The position numbers and the translations under genes are program-made. 64,000 nt of DNA from Clostridium sp031626875 (GTDB taxonomy: Bacteria; Bacillota; Clostridia; Clostridiales; Clostridiaceae), in the NCBI RefSeq assembly GCF_031626875.1, contig NZ_JANDMF010000029.1:1-64000 (forward strand), in the 5' to 3' direction. Shown here one piece after another: positions 50,990 to 60,628 of the stretch. Numbering within the stretch: the stretch's first letter is position 1; each line of letters starts with the position of its first letter. The notes under the pieces are model-generated. The model did not search any database and was not told the origin of the DNA. It worked only from the letters and a program-made list of their open reading frames with translations.

Positions 50990-53839
50990 CTATAGAAACA
51001 AATCTTTCATCTTATCAAAAAGTTTGACACATTCATCTTTTTCTTGTTTTAAAGCTGCATCCTCTAGTTTTTTTGATAATTCATAGATAGAATTTATACC
51101 TAAAGTTCCAGATGAGCCTTTTAATTCATGAATAACTTCAGCCAATTTATTAAAGTCACATTGAATGATAGAATCATTAATTTCTTTAAATAAATCAGGT
51201 AAATGTTTTATATAATCTTCAAATATCTCCTTTGCATCTTCTTTGCTAAGCCCTGTTGTCTCTACAAATTGTTCAATATTATTATCTATTATATTATTAT
51301 AGTCGAACATAAATCCTTTCTCTTTAGTATTTTCTTTTATCTTATTAAACATAATATCAAAATCAATAGGTTTGCTAATATAATCATCCATTCCAGCCTC
51401 AATGCATTTTTCATAATCACCTATCATAGCATTAGCAGTCATTGCAATAATTTTAGTATGTTTCTTATCTCCTTCTAATAGCCTTATTTTTGATGTACAT
51501 TCATATCCATCCATTAATGGCATCTGGCAATCCATAAAAATAATATCATATTCTTTTTCTGATACTTCTTTTAATGCTTCAACACCATTCACTGCCACAT
51601 CGCAAGTCATATGATGTAATTCAAGCATTTTTATAATAATTTTACGATTCATTATATTATCTTCAACCAATAAAATTTTCTGTCTTTCTGAATTATCCAC
51701 TTTTTTTGCCATTGACTTTGTTATATGCTTATCATCTTCTTTATCTTCCTTTTTTAAGTCTAATACAGAAGCAATAGACTGGAGTAATTCATCCTTTCTT
51801 ACTGGTTTGTTTAAACAAGATAAAAATCCATATTCCTTCATCGCCTTATCACACCCAATTTTAGTTGCAGAAAATACTATTATTAACTTTATATCCTTTG
51901 CAAAAGGTATTGTTTTTAATGTAGTTGCAAGTTCATAAGCATTCATATCTTTAAGTTGATAATCTATTATAGCAACACTTATTTTATTTTTCATATTCGC
52001 ATTTGTAAAAATCCTATTAATGGCACTGGCGGCATCTTTCTCTTCAAATACTTTAAGTCCAACATCTTCAAGATATGAATTAAATATTTTCCTATTATTT
52101 TCATTGCTATCAACAATTAAAATATTCACTCCATTAAGTTTATCAAAGGAAAATTTCTGTTTGGAAGCTCTTTTACTTACCTTCAATTTTGCATCGAATT
52201 TAAATGTGGACCCTTCATCAACTACACTTTCAACAGAAATTTCACCTCCCATCATTTTAACTAATTCATTTGAAATTGCAAGCCCAAGGCCTGTTCCTCC
52301 ATATTTTCTTGTTGTAGAAGCATCTGCTTGACTAAATGATTTAAAGATTTTACTTATATGTTCTTTATGAATTCCAATTCCAGTGTCCTTTACTTCAAAT
52401 CTAAGTATAGCTATTTCATTCACTTCTTCCATACATTCAACTGTAACAGAAATCTCGCCTTTATGAGTAAATTTTATTGCATTATTTATAAGATTGATTA
52501 ATATCTGCATAAGTCGTGATGGATCTCCCACAACCTCTTCTGGAACATTACCCTTAATCATGGTATAAAGTTCAACCCCCTTTTCTAGAGCTTTAGGTAC
52601 AAGTATCGAAACTGTATCTTCAACAGTATTTCTTAAGTTAAACTTTATCTCTTCCATAATTAATTTCCCAGCTTCTATCTTTGAAAAATCTAATATATCA
52701 TTAATAATATGTAATAATACTTCTGAAGCAAATTTAGCCTCACGTATAAACTCTTTTTGTTCAAAAGACAATTCAGTAGATTGTAAAAGTTGAAGAAATC
52801 CTGATATTCCATTAATAGGTGTTCTTATTTCGTGAGACATATTAGCAAGGAACTGCCCCTTTGCAATATTTGCTGCTTCTGCTTGTTCTTTTGCCTTAAA
52901 TAGCTCCATTTCGGCTTTTCTCTGTTCTGTAATATCCTCAGCAGTGCAAATAAGAAACTTAACATTACCTTTCTCATCTTTATGTGGATTGCTTCTAATT
53001 TGAAGTAGCCTCTTTTCACCTTTCCAATTCTCAATTTCAAGTTCCTTTTCTGCTGACTCATCCTTTTTAAATAACTCCCAATTACTTTCAGAAAACTTAT
53101 TTGCTGTATCTATATCAAATATATCGTATAAATCCTGATATTCCATATCACTTTTCTCCATGCCAAAAAACTTTGCATGAGCTGTATTAACAGTTAAATA
53201 AGAAGTGACATTGCTTAAAGCCCAAATCTGTGACTCAGAATTATCTAGTAAAATTGCTTGCCCATTAAGTGTTAATTCATATGACTTTTCCTTTTCAATT
53301 CTGTTTTTTATATAAGAGAACACCTTTGAAATATCTGTTAATATATTAATCTGGTCATCCTTCCAGTTGATAATCTTTGATAAACTTTCATATCCTACAA
53401 ATCCAATTAAACTTTTTTCATTTTTTAAGGAAACTAAAAGTGTAGACTTTACACCTTCTTTCAATAAAATTTCTTTTTCCAATACTGCTTCATTAGGTAA
53501 TTTTTCTGTATCATTTATTACTATTAAATCATCATTTTTTATGGAACGAATTAACCATGGGAGTGCATAAACCACCTCATCTTCTGATATTTCCCTTTTA
53601 GGCTTTATATCTTTCTTATTCCACTGACATTCTATTTTCATAAAGGTAAGATCCTTAGAAAAATAATAGATATAAATTCTATCTAAATCAAAAAACAAGC
53701 CAATTTCCTCCAGAGATTTTTTTAATTCAATATTATGATTAATGTTATCTAAATCTAAAAGTTTCTGAAATGTTTTGTTAATTAATTTCAGACAATCATT
53801 AGAATACCTGATGTTTGTGCAATTATCTTCATTACTCAT
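50990..53839 (-). CDS. Cytosolic hybrid histidine kinase with two receivers and an Hpt domain
   Basis: A 949-residue protein without membrane segments or signal peptide. Order: GAF-like sensor (about 15-195), PAS (about 200-310), HisKA with MSHEIRTPIN (His 336), HATPase with the DTGIGI and GGTGLGL boxes, receiver 1 (Asp 626, IIDYQ), receiver 2 (Asp 770, FMDCQMPLMDG) and a C-terminal Hpt (His 904, HELKGSSGTLG). All four phosphorelay sites keep their catalytic residues. It can therefore run a full His-Asp-His relay and pass phosphate to the neighbouring CheY. It lies between HD-GYP (upstream) and CheY (downstream). Confidence 0.93.
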   Translation of the reverse strand: MSNEDNCTNIRYSNDCLKLINKTFQKLLDLDNINHNIELKKSLEEIGLFFDLDRIYIYYFSKDLTFMKIECQWNKKDIKPKREISEDEVVYALPWLIRSIKNDDLIVINDTEKLPNEAVLEKEILLKEGVKSTLLVSLKNEKSLIGFVGYESLSKIINWKDDQINILTDISKVFSYIKNRIEKEKSYELTLNGQAILLDNSESQIWALSNVTSYLTVNTAHAKFFGMEKSDMEYQDLYDIFDIDTANKFSESNWELFKKDESAEKELEIENWKGEKRLLQIRSNPHKDEKGNVKFLICTAEDITEQRKAEMELFKAKEQAEAANIAKGQFLANMSHEIRTPINGISGFLQLLQSTELSFEQKEFIREAKFASEVLLHIINDILDFSKIEAGKLIMEEIKFNLRNTVEDTVSILVPKALEKGVELYTMIKGNVPEEVVGDPSRLMQILINLINNAIKFTHKGEISVTVECMEEVNEIAILRFEVKDTGIGIHKEHISKIFKSFSQADASTTRKYGGTGLGLAISNELVKMMGGEISVESVVDEGSTFKFDAKLKVSKRASKQKFSFDKLNGVNILIVDSNENNRKIFNSYLEDVGLKVFEEKDAASAINRIFTNANMKNKISVAIIDYQLKDMNAYELATTLKTIPFAKDIKLIIVFSATKIGCDKAMKEYGFLSCLNKPVRKDELLQSIASVLDLKKEDKEDDKHITKSMAKKVDNSERQKILLVEDNIMNRKIIIKMLELHHMTCDVAVNGVEALKEVSEKEYDIIFMDCQMPLMDGYECTSKIRLLEGDKKHTKIIAMTANAMIGDYEKCIEAGMDDYISKPIDFDIMFNKIKENTKEKGFMFDYNNIIDNNIEQFVETTGLSKEDAKEIFEDYIKHLPDLFKEINDSIIQCDFNKLAEVIHELKGSSGTLGINSIYELSKKLEDAALKQEKDECVKLFDKMKDLFL

Positions 53840-53856
53840 AGAATCTCCCCCCCAAT

Positions 53857-54927
53857 CTAAAGATCACATGTTTTTTTAATAAAAAGAGTCAACTCTTTTA
53901 ATAAATTTATTTCATAAGGTTCTGAAAGTAAATTTCCAAGCCTATCATATATAACCTTTACTACAGGTCTCATTGGCATTGAGCTATTTTGTCTTACTAC
54001 TAATCCTTTTTCATTTGAACTTAAAATTACTCCACTACCTGTTGGAAAAGCAGCAATATTCATGGTAAACTTTTTGACTATTTCCTCATCAAAATAAATG
54101 TTACTCATGCCTATAAGATATTCAATAACCTCATGGACATTTTTACTTTGCACCTCATTTCTACCTGATATCAAATTATCAAATTCATTACATACAGACA
54201 CTATCATTGCAATTTTATTTATTTCATCACCTTGTAATTTTAATGGATAGCCACTGCCATCAATCCTTTCATGATGCATTAGTGCAGCTACTTTAACAGA
54301 TGCTTTCCAAACATGCTGTTCTCCTAAAAAGTCATAACCAATCTTTGGATGCATCTCCTCAATATATTTATCTAATTCTTCCTTAGTTTTAAATTCTGCT
54401 AGAAGTTTCTTATCATTCATAATTTTTATCTTACCTATATCATGAAGAAGTGCACCTGCAGATATATCCCTAAGATTTAACCTGCTATATCCCATATGAG
54501 TTCCTATTATTGTTGCCAATGTACACACATTTATAGAATGTGAATATATATTATTATCACTTGAATTTATTTCTGCAACATTTATCAGTATATTTTTATT
54601 TGACAAAATATCCTCGATTACTTCATTTACTGAATTCATAACACTACTACTATCCGTTTTTCCTTCACGACAATATTTACTAACCATTTCCTTAACGGCT
54701 ATTTTACTCATTTGCTTTGTCTTTTCAGAAATACTTTCTTCAATAACCACATTTTTTGAAATCTCATCATCAATATAAACAGAATGAATCCCAAGTTCTT
54801 TAATTTTTTCAATATAGAAAGGCTTCAATTTCACTCCAACATTAAGTAAAACTCTGCCTAATTCATCATAAATTTGCCTTCCAAGAACTTCATCTCCCTT
54901 TAAACTGGAGACATTAATAACTCTCAT
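53857..54927 (-). CDS. HD-GYP domain protein, likely cyclic-di-GMP phosphodiesterase
   Basis: A 356-residue protein. The metal site residues are His 130 (YSHSINVC), HD 162-163 (LLHDIGK), His 193 (MHPKIGY), His 218-219 (MHHER) and the DGSGYP box (223-228). The N-terminus, about 120 residues, is a variable region without a receiver domain. It probably degrades c-di-GMP. It heads the operon with the hybrid kinase and CheY, linking the phosphorelay to second-messenger turnover. Confidence 0.9.
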   Translation of the reverse strand: MRVINVSSLKGDEVLGRQIYDELGRVLLNVGVKLKPFYIEKIKELGIHSVYIDDEISKNVVIEESISEKTKQMSKIAVKEMVSKYCREGKTDSSSVMNSVNEVIEDILSNKNILINVAEINSSDNNIYSHSINVCTLATIIGTHMGYSRLNLRDISAGALLHDIGKIKIMNDKKLLAEFKTKEELDKYIEEMHPKIGYDFLGEQHVWKASVKVAALMHHERIDGSGYPLKLQGDEINKIAMIVSVCNEFDNLISGRNEVQSKNVHEVIEYLIGMSNIYFDEEIVKKFTMNIAAFPTGSGVILSSNEKGLVVRQNSSMPMRPVVKVIYDRLGNLLSEPYEINLLKELTLFIKKTCDL

Positions 54928-55086
54928 ATTTCCCCTCCCAATGATAGAAATAAATACCTAGTAGTTTAGTTTTCCCCTATACCTTATAAATATAACCTAG
55001 ATTTACATTTCTTAATTTATCAGCTATATTTTTATATGCACTTTTTCAAAATAATAGTAAAATATAATACATAGAGGTGAGAAATT

Positions 55087-55911
55087 ATGTTTTTATTGAT
55101 TATATTGATTTTAGCTATATTGGTATGGTTCTGTATTCCATATTCTCCAATCAAATCTGAATTTAAAAAATTAATAAGAAATAATCCTAACAAGTTAGAA
55201 GAAAATCATGTTAACTTTACCAAGGAAGATATTTCAAAATTACCGAATCCGTTGCAAAAATACTTTCATTATTGTGGTTATATCAGTACCCCAAAAATGT
55301 CTAATGCAAGAGTTCATTTTAGTGATGTGAATTTTGTGCAAGGCTCAAAGAAATTAAAAATACAATATACATTGTACAGTTTTGTATCTGAACTCAAAAG
55401 GTTTGCTTTAATTGATACAAGCATCATGGGTATCCCTTTTGAAGGTCTTGATTCTTATGAAGATGGTATAGGCAGGATGAAAGGGCAAATAGGAAAACTT
55501 ATAACTTTATTTGATGAAAAAGGTACATCCATGAACAAGGCATGCCTTGTTACTTACTTATCTGAAAGCCTAGTAATACCAAATATTTTGTTACAAGACT
55601 TTGTTAACTTTGAAGAACTGGATGCGACTCATGTTAAAGTTAATATAACTTATTATGAAATATCTACAAGTGGAATTTTTGAATTTGATAGTAATGGAGC
55701 TATTGTAAGATTTACAACAAAAGATAGAGAATATAATGATGGAAATAAGACTATACAAAATGTAAGTTGGTCTGCTCTCTTTGAAGAGTATAGAGATATA
55801 AATGGAATAAAACTCCCAACAGTTATGAAGGCTGTATGGCATTTAGATGAAGGGGATTTATTATATTTTGATGGTAAAAACATGGAAATAAGTTATGATG
55901 CATTAAGTTAA
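55087..55911 (+). CDS. DUF6544-like membrane-anchored protein
   Basis: A 274-residue protein with one N-terminal membrane segment (LLIILILAILVWFCIPYSPI). The remainder includes LPNPLQKYFHYCGYI and GIGRMKGQIGKLI; this resembles a family I know as DUF6544/DUF6920. Function unknown. GAGGTGAG precedes the ATG. Single-gene unit, convergent with the DUF4097 lipoprotein. Confidence 0.65.
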   Translation: MFLLIILILAILVWFCIPYSPIKSEFKKLIRNNPNKLEENHVNFTKEDISKLPNPLQKYFHYCGYISTPKMSNARVHFSDVNFVQGSKKLKIQYTLYSFVSELKRFALIDTSIMGIPFEGLDSYEDGIGRMKGQIGKLITLFDEKGTSMNKACLVTYLSESLVIPNILLQDFVNFEELDATHVKVNITYYEISTSGIFEFDSNGAIVRFTTKDREYNDGNKTIQNVSWSALFEEYRDINGIKLPTVMKAVWHLDEGDLLYFDGKNMEISYDALS

Positions 55912-55918
55912 AAAATAA

Positions 55919-55951
55919 TCCTGGTTTTGTAAAAATTCTACAAAACCAGGA
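55919..55951. terminator. Bidirectional terminator between convergent genes
   Basis: A perfect 13-bp stem TCCTGGTTTTGTA / TACAAAACCAGGA with a 7-base loop. Confidence 0.85.
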
Positions 55952-55961
55952 CTATATTATT

Positions 55962-56711
55962 CTAATTATCAATTTTTATGTCTGAAACTGTTCTATTTAT
56001 TTCAAATGTAGAACCCTCACTACTTGAATTAATTTCTTTTCCAAGTTTAATATCTTTAACACTTGATCCTGTTAAATTAATTGAGCTATCCTTTGGAATC
56101 TTAATATTAACATCCCCAGCTCTACCATTAATATCATATTTATTGCTAGCATCTAATTGCTGTAAGTTTAAATTAATATCCCCAACATTTGCTGATATGC
56201 TTGCTTGTTGTAAATTGCCTGTATATGATAACCTTCCAACTTCTTCATTTACTCTTAAATTGCTATAATCTCCTTCTAAATTAATATCTCCCACATTGCT
56301 TTTTATGTCTAGGGAAGTAATACTTTGTGGAATACTTAAGGTGGTTTCAATATTTTTAGAATTTATAAGTTCTTTATCATCTGTTTCTGGCCCTATTTTT
56401 AGAATGTTGTCTTCAAGGCTACATTTAATATTATCTAAAGCTTCTTGTAAGTTTTCTTCTTTATCCCCACCTACTAATTTTTTTATGCTAACTTTAATTT
56501 CATCAGAATCACTTTTTACAATTTTTAAATTGCTACAACTATTATTCATAACTATGTTTTCTCTATTAAATTTATATGTATATTCACTTGAATCTTCTTT
56601 TGTATATGGAGCTACTTCTTTTGAAAAACTTCCTGTACTTTTACTACTACATGAAATTAAAAAAATAGTAGACATAACTGCTATAACCTCTATTGCTACT
56701 TTACACTTCAT
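55962..56711 (-). CDS. DUF4097-type lipoprotein
   Basis: The N-terminus is a lipoprotein signal (VIAVMSTIFLISCSS, lipid Cys after ISC). The rest is a repetitive beta-strand domain with recurring VGDIN and AGDVNIKIP motifs, typical DUF4097 adhesin-like beta-helix. It is anchored outside the membrane. The frame opens at 56729; I prefer the ATG at 56711, which has AAGGTGA in front. The role is unknown; relatives are envelope-stress linked. Confidence 0.75.
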   Translation of the reverse strand: MKCKVAIEVIAVMSTIFLISCSSKSTGSFSKEVAPYTKEDSSEYTYKFNRENIVMNNSCSNLKIVKSDSDEIKVSIKKLVGGDKEENLQEALDNIKCSLEDNILKIGPETDDKELINSKNIETTLSIPQSITSLDIKSNVGDINLEGDYSNLRVNEEVGRLSYTGNLQQASISANVGDINLNLQQLDASNKYDINGRAGDVNIKIPKDSSINLTGSSVKDIKLGKEINSSSEGSTFEINRTVSDIKIDN

Positions 56712-56886
56712 AATTTTCACCTTATTCATTTAATATATCTCTCTTTTAATTTTGCCACATTTTCTCATATTAGTAAACAGCTATAGGTGTAATTACTAAA
56801 TCTACTAAAACAATATTAATTTAGTATAAACTTCTTATAAAAACACATAATAAAGCTATAAATGCATTAATTAGGAGGACTCAAAT

Positions 56887-57951
56887 GTGATGAAATTATT
56901 AAAGAAAACCTTAGCCATATATATAATTACAACTATAATACTAAATATAATACCAGGATTTAAGCATTATATGGCTTTAGAGATTGATCCTGTTGATTCA
57001 TCTAGAGTCCCTGTTAAAATAGCTTTATTTGCAAAAGACCTTACTGATGACTATCTTCAATATCTTCGTAAAAACTTTGAAGATATCCAAAAAAACAATG
57101 AAGGCAAAGTTATGTTTAATTTTTATGATGCTAAATCAAATGAAGAAATACAAAACTCAGAAATTAATCATAAACTTAAGGAAGGTGTAGATCTTATATT
57201 ATTAGATATGGTTAATACTAATAATATAAAAGAAATGATTGCACGAATTTCCCAATATAATGTTCCTGTAATAGTTTTTAATAGAGAACCACTTTCTTTG
57301 GATCCACTAAAGTCTTATAAAAAAGCATTATATGTAGGAACAAACTCAAAACAAGCTGGTATTTTGCAAGGAAAAATGATTTCAGATGCTTGGAACAAAC
57401 ATAAAGATGTTATTGATAAAAATAAAGATAACATATTACAATATGTAATACTAATCGGTGAAGCCTTTAATAACACAGCTCTTAATAGAGCAAAATATTC
57501 TATTTCAACTATTCAAGAAGCTGGTATAAAAACACAAGAACTAGCTGCTCCTGTTTTAAATTGGAATACTGATTTAGCTCGTAGTACAGTAGATTCGTTA
57601 TTAAAAAGATATGGCAACAAAATAGAAGCAATAATTTCAAATGATGATTCCATGGCAATTGGTGCTGTTGAAGCTCTTCAAAAATATGGTTATAATAAGG
57701 ACGATAAATCCAAGCTAATTCCAATCGTTGGAGTTGACTTAGTTCCTGAAGCTAAGGAACTTATTTCACAAGGAATCATATTAGGTTCTCCATCGCAAGA
57801 CCCCCTAGAAATGGTTAAAGCTATCTATGCAACTGGAATGAACTTAATTAATAATAAAAATCCTATTGAAGGAACACAATATAAATTAGATGAAACAGGT
57901 GTGGCAGTACGTATTCCTTTTGATGAATATGTTGGCACAATGTTCAACTAG
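56887..57951 (+). CDS. Galactose/glucose-type sugar-binding protein, orphan
   Basis: A 354-residue periplasmic-binding-protein type I (MglB-like). Landmarks are VKIALFAKDLTDDYLQYLRK, VDLILLDMVN, PVIVFNREP, and the ISNDDSMAIGAVEAL and PIVGVDLVPEAKELI segments. An N-terminal hydrophobic segment lacks a lipobox Cys. The AGGAGG site serves a GTG (56887) or the next-codon ATG; an out-of-frame ATG TGA overlaps both. No ABC transporter genes are present, so it may partner with a distant transporter or a sensor. Confidence 0.85.
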   Translation: MMKLLKKTLAIYIITTIILNIIPGFKHYMALEIDPVDSSRVPVKIALFAKDLTDDYLQYLRKNFEDIQKNNEGKVMFNFYDAKSNEEIQNSEINHKLKEGVDLILLDMVNTNNIKEMIARISQYNVPVIVFNREPLSLDPLKSYKKALYVGTNSKQAGILQGKMISDAWNKHKDVIDKNKDNILQYVILIGEAFNNTALNRAKYSISTIQEAGIKTQELAAPVLNWNTDLARSTVDSLLKRYGNKIEAIISNDDSMAIGAVEALQKYGYNKDDKSKLIPIVGVDLVPEAKELISQGIILGSPSQDPLEMVKAIYATGMNLINNKNPIEGTQYKLDETGVAVRIPFDEYVGTMFN

Positions 57952-58342
57952 ATTGCATAAAGAATTTAATATTTCCTTTAGGTTGTGAAGCAGATTGAGT
58001 TTCTTGACTATTATTAGGTGTTGTTGTCTTTTCTTTTGTATTTTGCTTGTTACTCTCCTCTTTATTAATAGGATTAGTATCTTTCTCTACTTTCTCTTGT
58101 GTTTGAACCGGATCAGGCTCTTGAACAGCTTTTTGTTGTACATCTGTATTATCAGATTTTTCAGTTTCATCTTCATTAGCTAGTTGTTTATCTGTATCCG
58201 CTTCTGCTATTATTTCTTCACCTTTAGCATTTGAGGCTGTAGTTGTATTAGAACTTTCCATTTTTATTACGATAATTAACACTATAATAGTTAAAGCCAC
58301 ACCTAATAATATAAATGGTTTTTTTCTTAATGATGCAAACAT
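57944..58342 (-). CDS. Membrane-anchored low-complexity protein
   Basis: A 132-residue protein. The N-terminus is one membrane helix (KPFILLGVALTIIVLIIVIK), and the rest is charged and Gln/Asn/Thr-rich with no fold. AAGGAG precedes the ATG, 20 bases after kptA, so they are an operon. It overlaps the end of the convergent sugar-binding gene by eight bases. No family recognised; it may be a linker of a longer lost protein. Confidence 0.6.
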   Translation of the reverse strand: MFASLRKKPFILLGVALTIIVLIIVIKMESSNTTTASNAKGEEIIAEADTDKQLANEDETEKSDNTDVQQKAVQEPDPVQTQEKVEKDTNPINKEESNKQNTKEKTTTPNNSQETQSASQPKGNIKFFMQSS

Positions 58343-58362
58343 ACTAATTCTCCTTATTCTTT

Positions 58363-58896
58363 TTATTCAAATCCATGTATATACTTACTAGGAACATAAT
58401 CAGCTAACCAAACTTTATCATTACCTAAATAAAATTTAATACCATCTTTCCAAGCTTTTTTTGCATCTATCATTAGAAGAACTGGCTTATTATCATGCCT
58501 TTTTCCAACTTGAAATGCAGTTTCTATATCTGCTGACAAATGAACATATTGCCTTCCTTTTGGCTGTAATCCTAAGTTTTTTATAGATTCCATAAAACGT
58601 CTTGCTGTGCCATGAAATAATACATCAGGTGGCTCTTGACTTTCTTTTAATATCTTCATTGGCACAGAATGTCCATATAAAGCTCTTATTTTTTCATCAA
58701 CTAACTCATACCTCTTTTTATCTGAATTTTTAATTATATATTCTAAGTCTTCTTTGGTTATACTTTCCCACTTGCTATTTTCTTTTAATGCAGTTAATAA
58801 TTGTTCAACACTAACCCATCCCCCTTCATCTAATTCTAATTCATATTCCCATGGAGCATGTCTAAGTGCATATGATATTTCTTTGCCTAATTTCAA
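58363..58896 (-). CDS. kptA: RNA 2'-phosphotransferase
   Basis: A 177-residue Tpt1/KptA protein: SYALRHAPWEYELELDEGGW, then YGHSVPMK, LFHGTARRF and GRQYVHLSAD, holding the conserved Arg-His-Arg-Arg set. It moves a 2'-phosphate from RNA to NAD+. No clear RNA ligase partner is nearby. The TTG used here has GGGGAG 19 bases upstream, which is far; an ATT start a few codons earlier would be better spaced. The start remains open. Confidence 0.85.
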   Translation of the reverse strand: MKLGKEISYALRHAPWEYELELDEGGWVSVEQLLTALKENSKWESITKEDLEYIIKNSDKKRYELVDEKIRALYGHSVPMKILKESQEPPDVLFHGTARRFMESIKNLGLQPKGRQYVHLSADIETAFQVGKRHDNKPVLLMIDAKKAWKDGIKFYLGNDKVWLADYVPSKYIHGFE

Positions 58897-58995
58897 GTAA
58901 TTAATAATAATCCACTCCCCTTCATTTGTTATATAGATTATATCATTTTTTATTACAGATTATTTAAAAATATCCTTAACATAGGCCTTAAAGTG

Positions 58996-59026
58996 TTGAC
59001 CCTAACACCATGTCATAGTGTAATAT
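58996..59026 (+). promoter_or_regulatory. MerR-type promoter with a 19-base spacer
   Basis: TTGACC (58996-59001) and TAATAT (59021-59026) are 19 bases apart, the stretched spacing that MerR-family activators correct. The spacer (CTAACACCATGTCATAGTG) contains the expected dyad-like element. It precedes the MerR-TipAS gene. Confidence 0.8.
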
Positions 59027-59120
59027 AAAAGTAGAGCTTGGAAATATCCACCACAATTCATAGCCGGCAGAGTATTTGGTTGGCATTTATAGCTCTAAAA
59101 TCATATTTGGAGGAATAACC

Positions 59121-60299
59121 ATGAGAACAGTAAAACAAGTTTCAGATTTGACAGGAATAAGTGTACGTATGCTGCATTACTATGATGAAATAGGCTTACT
59201 AAAACCAAGTACAGTTACAGATGCAGGTTACAGGCTTTATGATGATGAAGTTCTTGAAAGTTTACAACAAATTTTATTTTTTAAGGAACTTGACATACCT
59301 CTAAAAGAAATTAAAGAAATCATGGATAAACCTAATTTTAATAAAATGCAAGCTCTAGAAAATCAAAAAAAGCTACTAATCATAAAACGAAATAGATTAA
59401 ATGGCTTGATAGAGCTTATAAATAAAACCATAAAGGGAGAGAATACTATGAGTTTTGAAGAATTTGATATGACTGAATATTATAATATATTGAAAGAATA
59501 TAATAATAAAGACAAAAATAGAGCTATTAAACGTTTTGGAGACCCAGATAAATTTAATGAAATGCTAGAAGAAATTAAAGCAAATGAGGACAAGATAGTT
59601 GAAGGTGCTACCAAAACTTATGGAAGTATGAAAAATTTTGTTGAAGCTATGAAAGAGGGCTTAAACAATCCTATGTTAACAACTATTTCTGATGAAACAG
59701 ATAAATTTGAAGATGACTTTCTTAATGATAATAATCCAAAGTTGAAAGAATTATCTGTAAAGCTTTTGTCAGATTTAACTAAGGATCCCTCTTCAGAAGA
59801 AATTCAACAAATAGCTAAAGAAATAACTGATACAGTAAAAAAGGATTATAAACTTTTTAATATGGATATTAAAGGTGATACTCGTTGGTATCATCACTCT
59901 AAAAGTTTTTCTAAAGAGCCAAAATGGATAGAAATAATTGATAAAAAATATGGTAGTGGCTCAGCTAAATTCTGGGGAGAGGTTTTTAAAATTCATTTAA
60001 AAGATAAGATGCCTAAATTAGATAGATTATATGTAAAGTTAACATCTGATTTAAGTAAAGACCCTACTTCCAAAGAGATTCAAGAAATTGTTCATGAAAT
60101 AGCTGAAACAACTAAAGAGAATTATGATTTTTATAGAATAGATTCTGGCTTGAAATCTAATGCAGTTATTTCAAGTTTAGCTGATCTTTATTTAAAAAAT
60201 GCCAATAATGATCTGAGTCCTACAGATAAGAAATTTGGGAAAGGTGGAGCTAGATTTATTGGAGAATCTTTTAAGTTTTATTGCGAAAATAATGATTAA
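59121..60299 (+). CDS. MerR-family regulator with duplicated TipAS-like domain
   Basis: A 392-residue protein. Residues 1-70 are the MerR HTH (TVKQVSDLTGISVRMLHYYD), followed by the coiled-coil dimer helix. Then come TipAS-like helical ligand-binding domains; the sequence repeats itself (LKELSVKLLSDLTKDPSSEE vs LDRLYVKLTSDLSKDPTSKE), so the sensor part is duplicated. The ATG at 59121 has GGAGG. TipAS domains bind thiopeptide or other antibiotics, so this may sense a multi-drug ligand and activate its own promoter. Confidence 0.85.
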   Translation: MRTVKQVSDLTGISVRMLHYYDEIGLLKPSTVTDAGYRLYDDEVLESLQQILFFKELDIPLKEIKEIMDKPNFNKMQALENQKKLLIIKRNRLNGLIELINKTIKGENTMSFEEFDMTEYYNILKEYNNKDKNRAIKRFGDPDKFNEMLEEIKANEDKIVEGATKTYGSMKNFVEAMKEGLNNPMLTTISDETDKFEDDFLNDNNPKLKELSVKLLSDLTKDPSSEEIQQIAKEITDTVKKDYKLFNMDIKGDTRWYHHSKSFSKEPKWIEIIDKKYGSGSAKFWGEVFKIHLKDKMPKLDRLYVKLTSDLSKDPTSKEIQEIVHEIAETTKENYDFYRIDSGLKSNAVISSLADLYLKNANNDLSPTDKKFGKGGARFIGESFKFYCENND

Positions 60300-60307
60300 A
60301 AATTTAA

Positions 60308-60347
60308 AGGGATAGAAGTTTACCACAACCTCTGTCCCTAATTTTTT
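60308..60347 (+). terminator. Terminator of the MerR-TipAS gene
   Basis: Nine-base arms AGGGATAGA / TCTGTCCCT (one mismatch) with a T-run after it. Confidence 0.75.
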
Positions 60348-60628
60348 AATTTACTTGTATTCTTTCTAGTTTTTCATTATAATTTTCAGTTATCTTATTC
60401 ATATTTTTAATAAGTATGTAATCTGTATAAAGCTCCTTTTTTTATCATATGTTTTATCCCCTATTATATATTTTCCTAACAATTCTATAATATTATTTAT
60501 TTTTTATCAAATTATTTTTTTTGAAACATGTTTACTTTTCTCCTCATTAAATGCTTGTAATATTTTCTCATTTTGCTTTATAATGAAGTATCAATCAATC
60601 TATATTATTGTTTCGAGGAGTGAATAAA
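60348..60628. other. Intergenic stretch without a gene
   Basis: AT-rich DNA after the MerR-TipAS terminator. It holds no coding pattern; the right end carries the ribosome site of the next gene (GAGGAGTGA). Confidence 0.4.
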
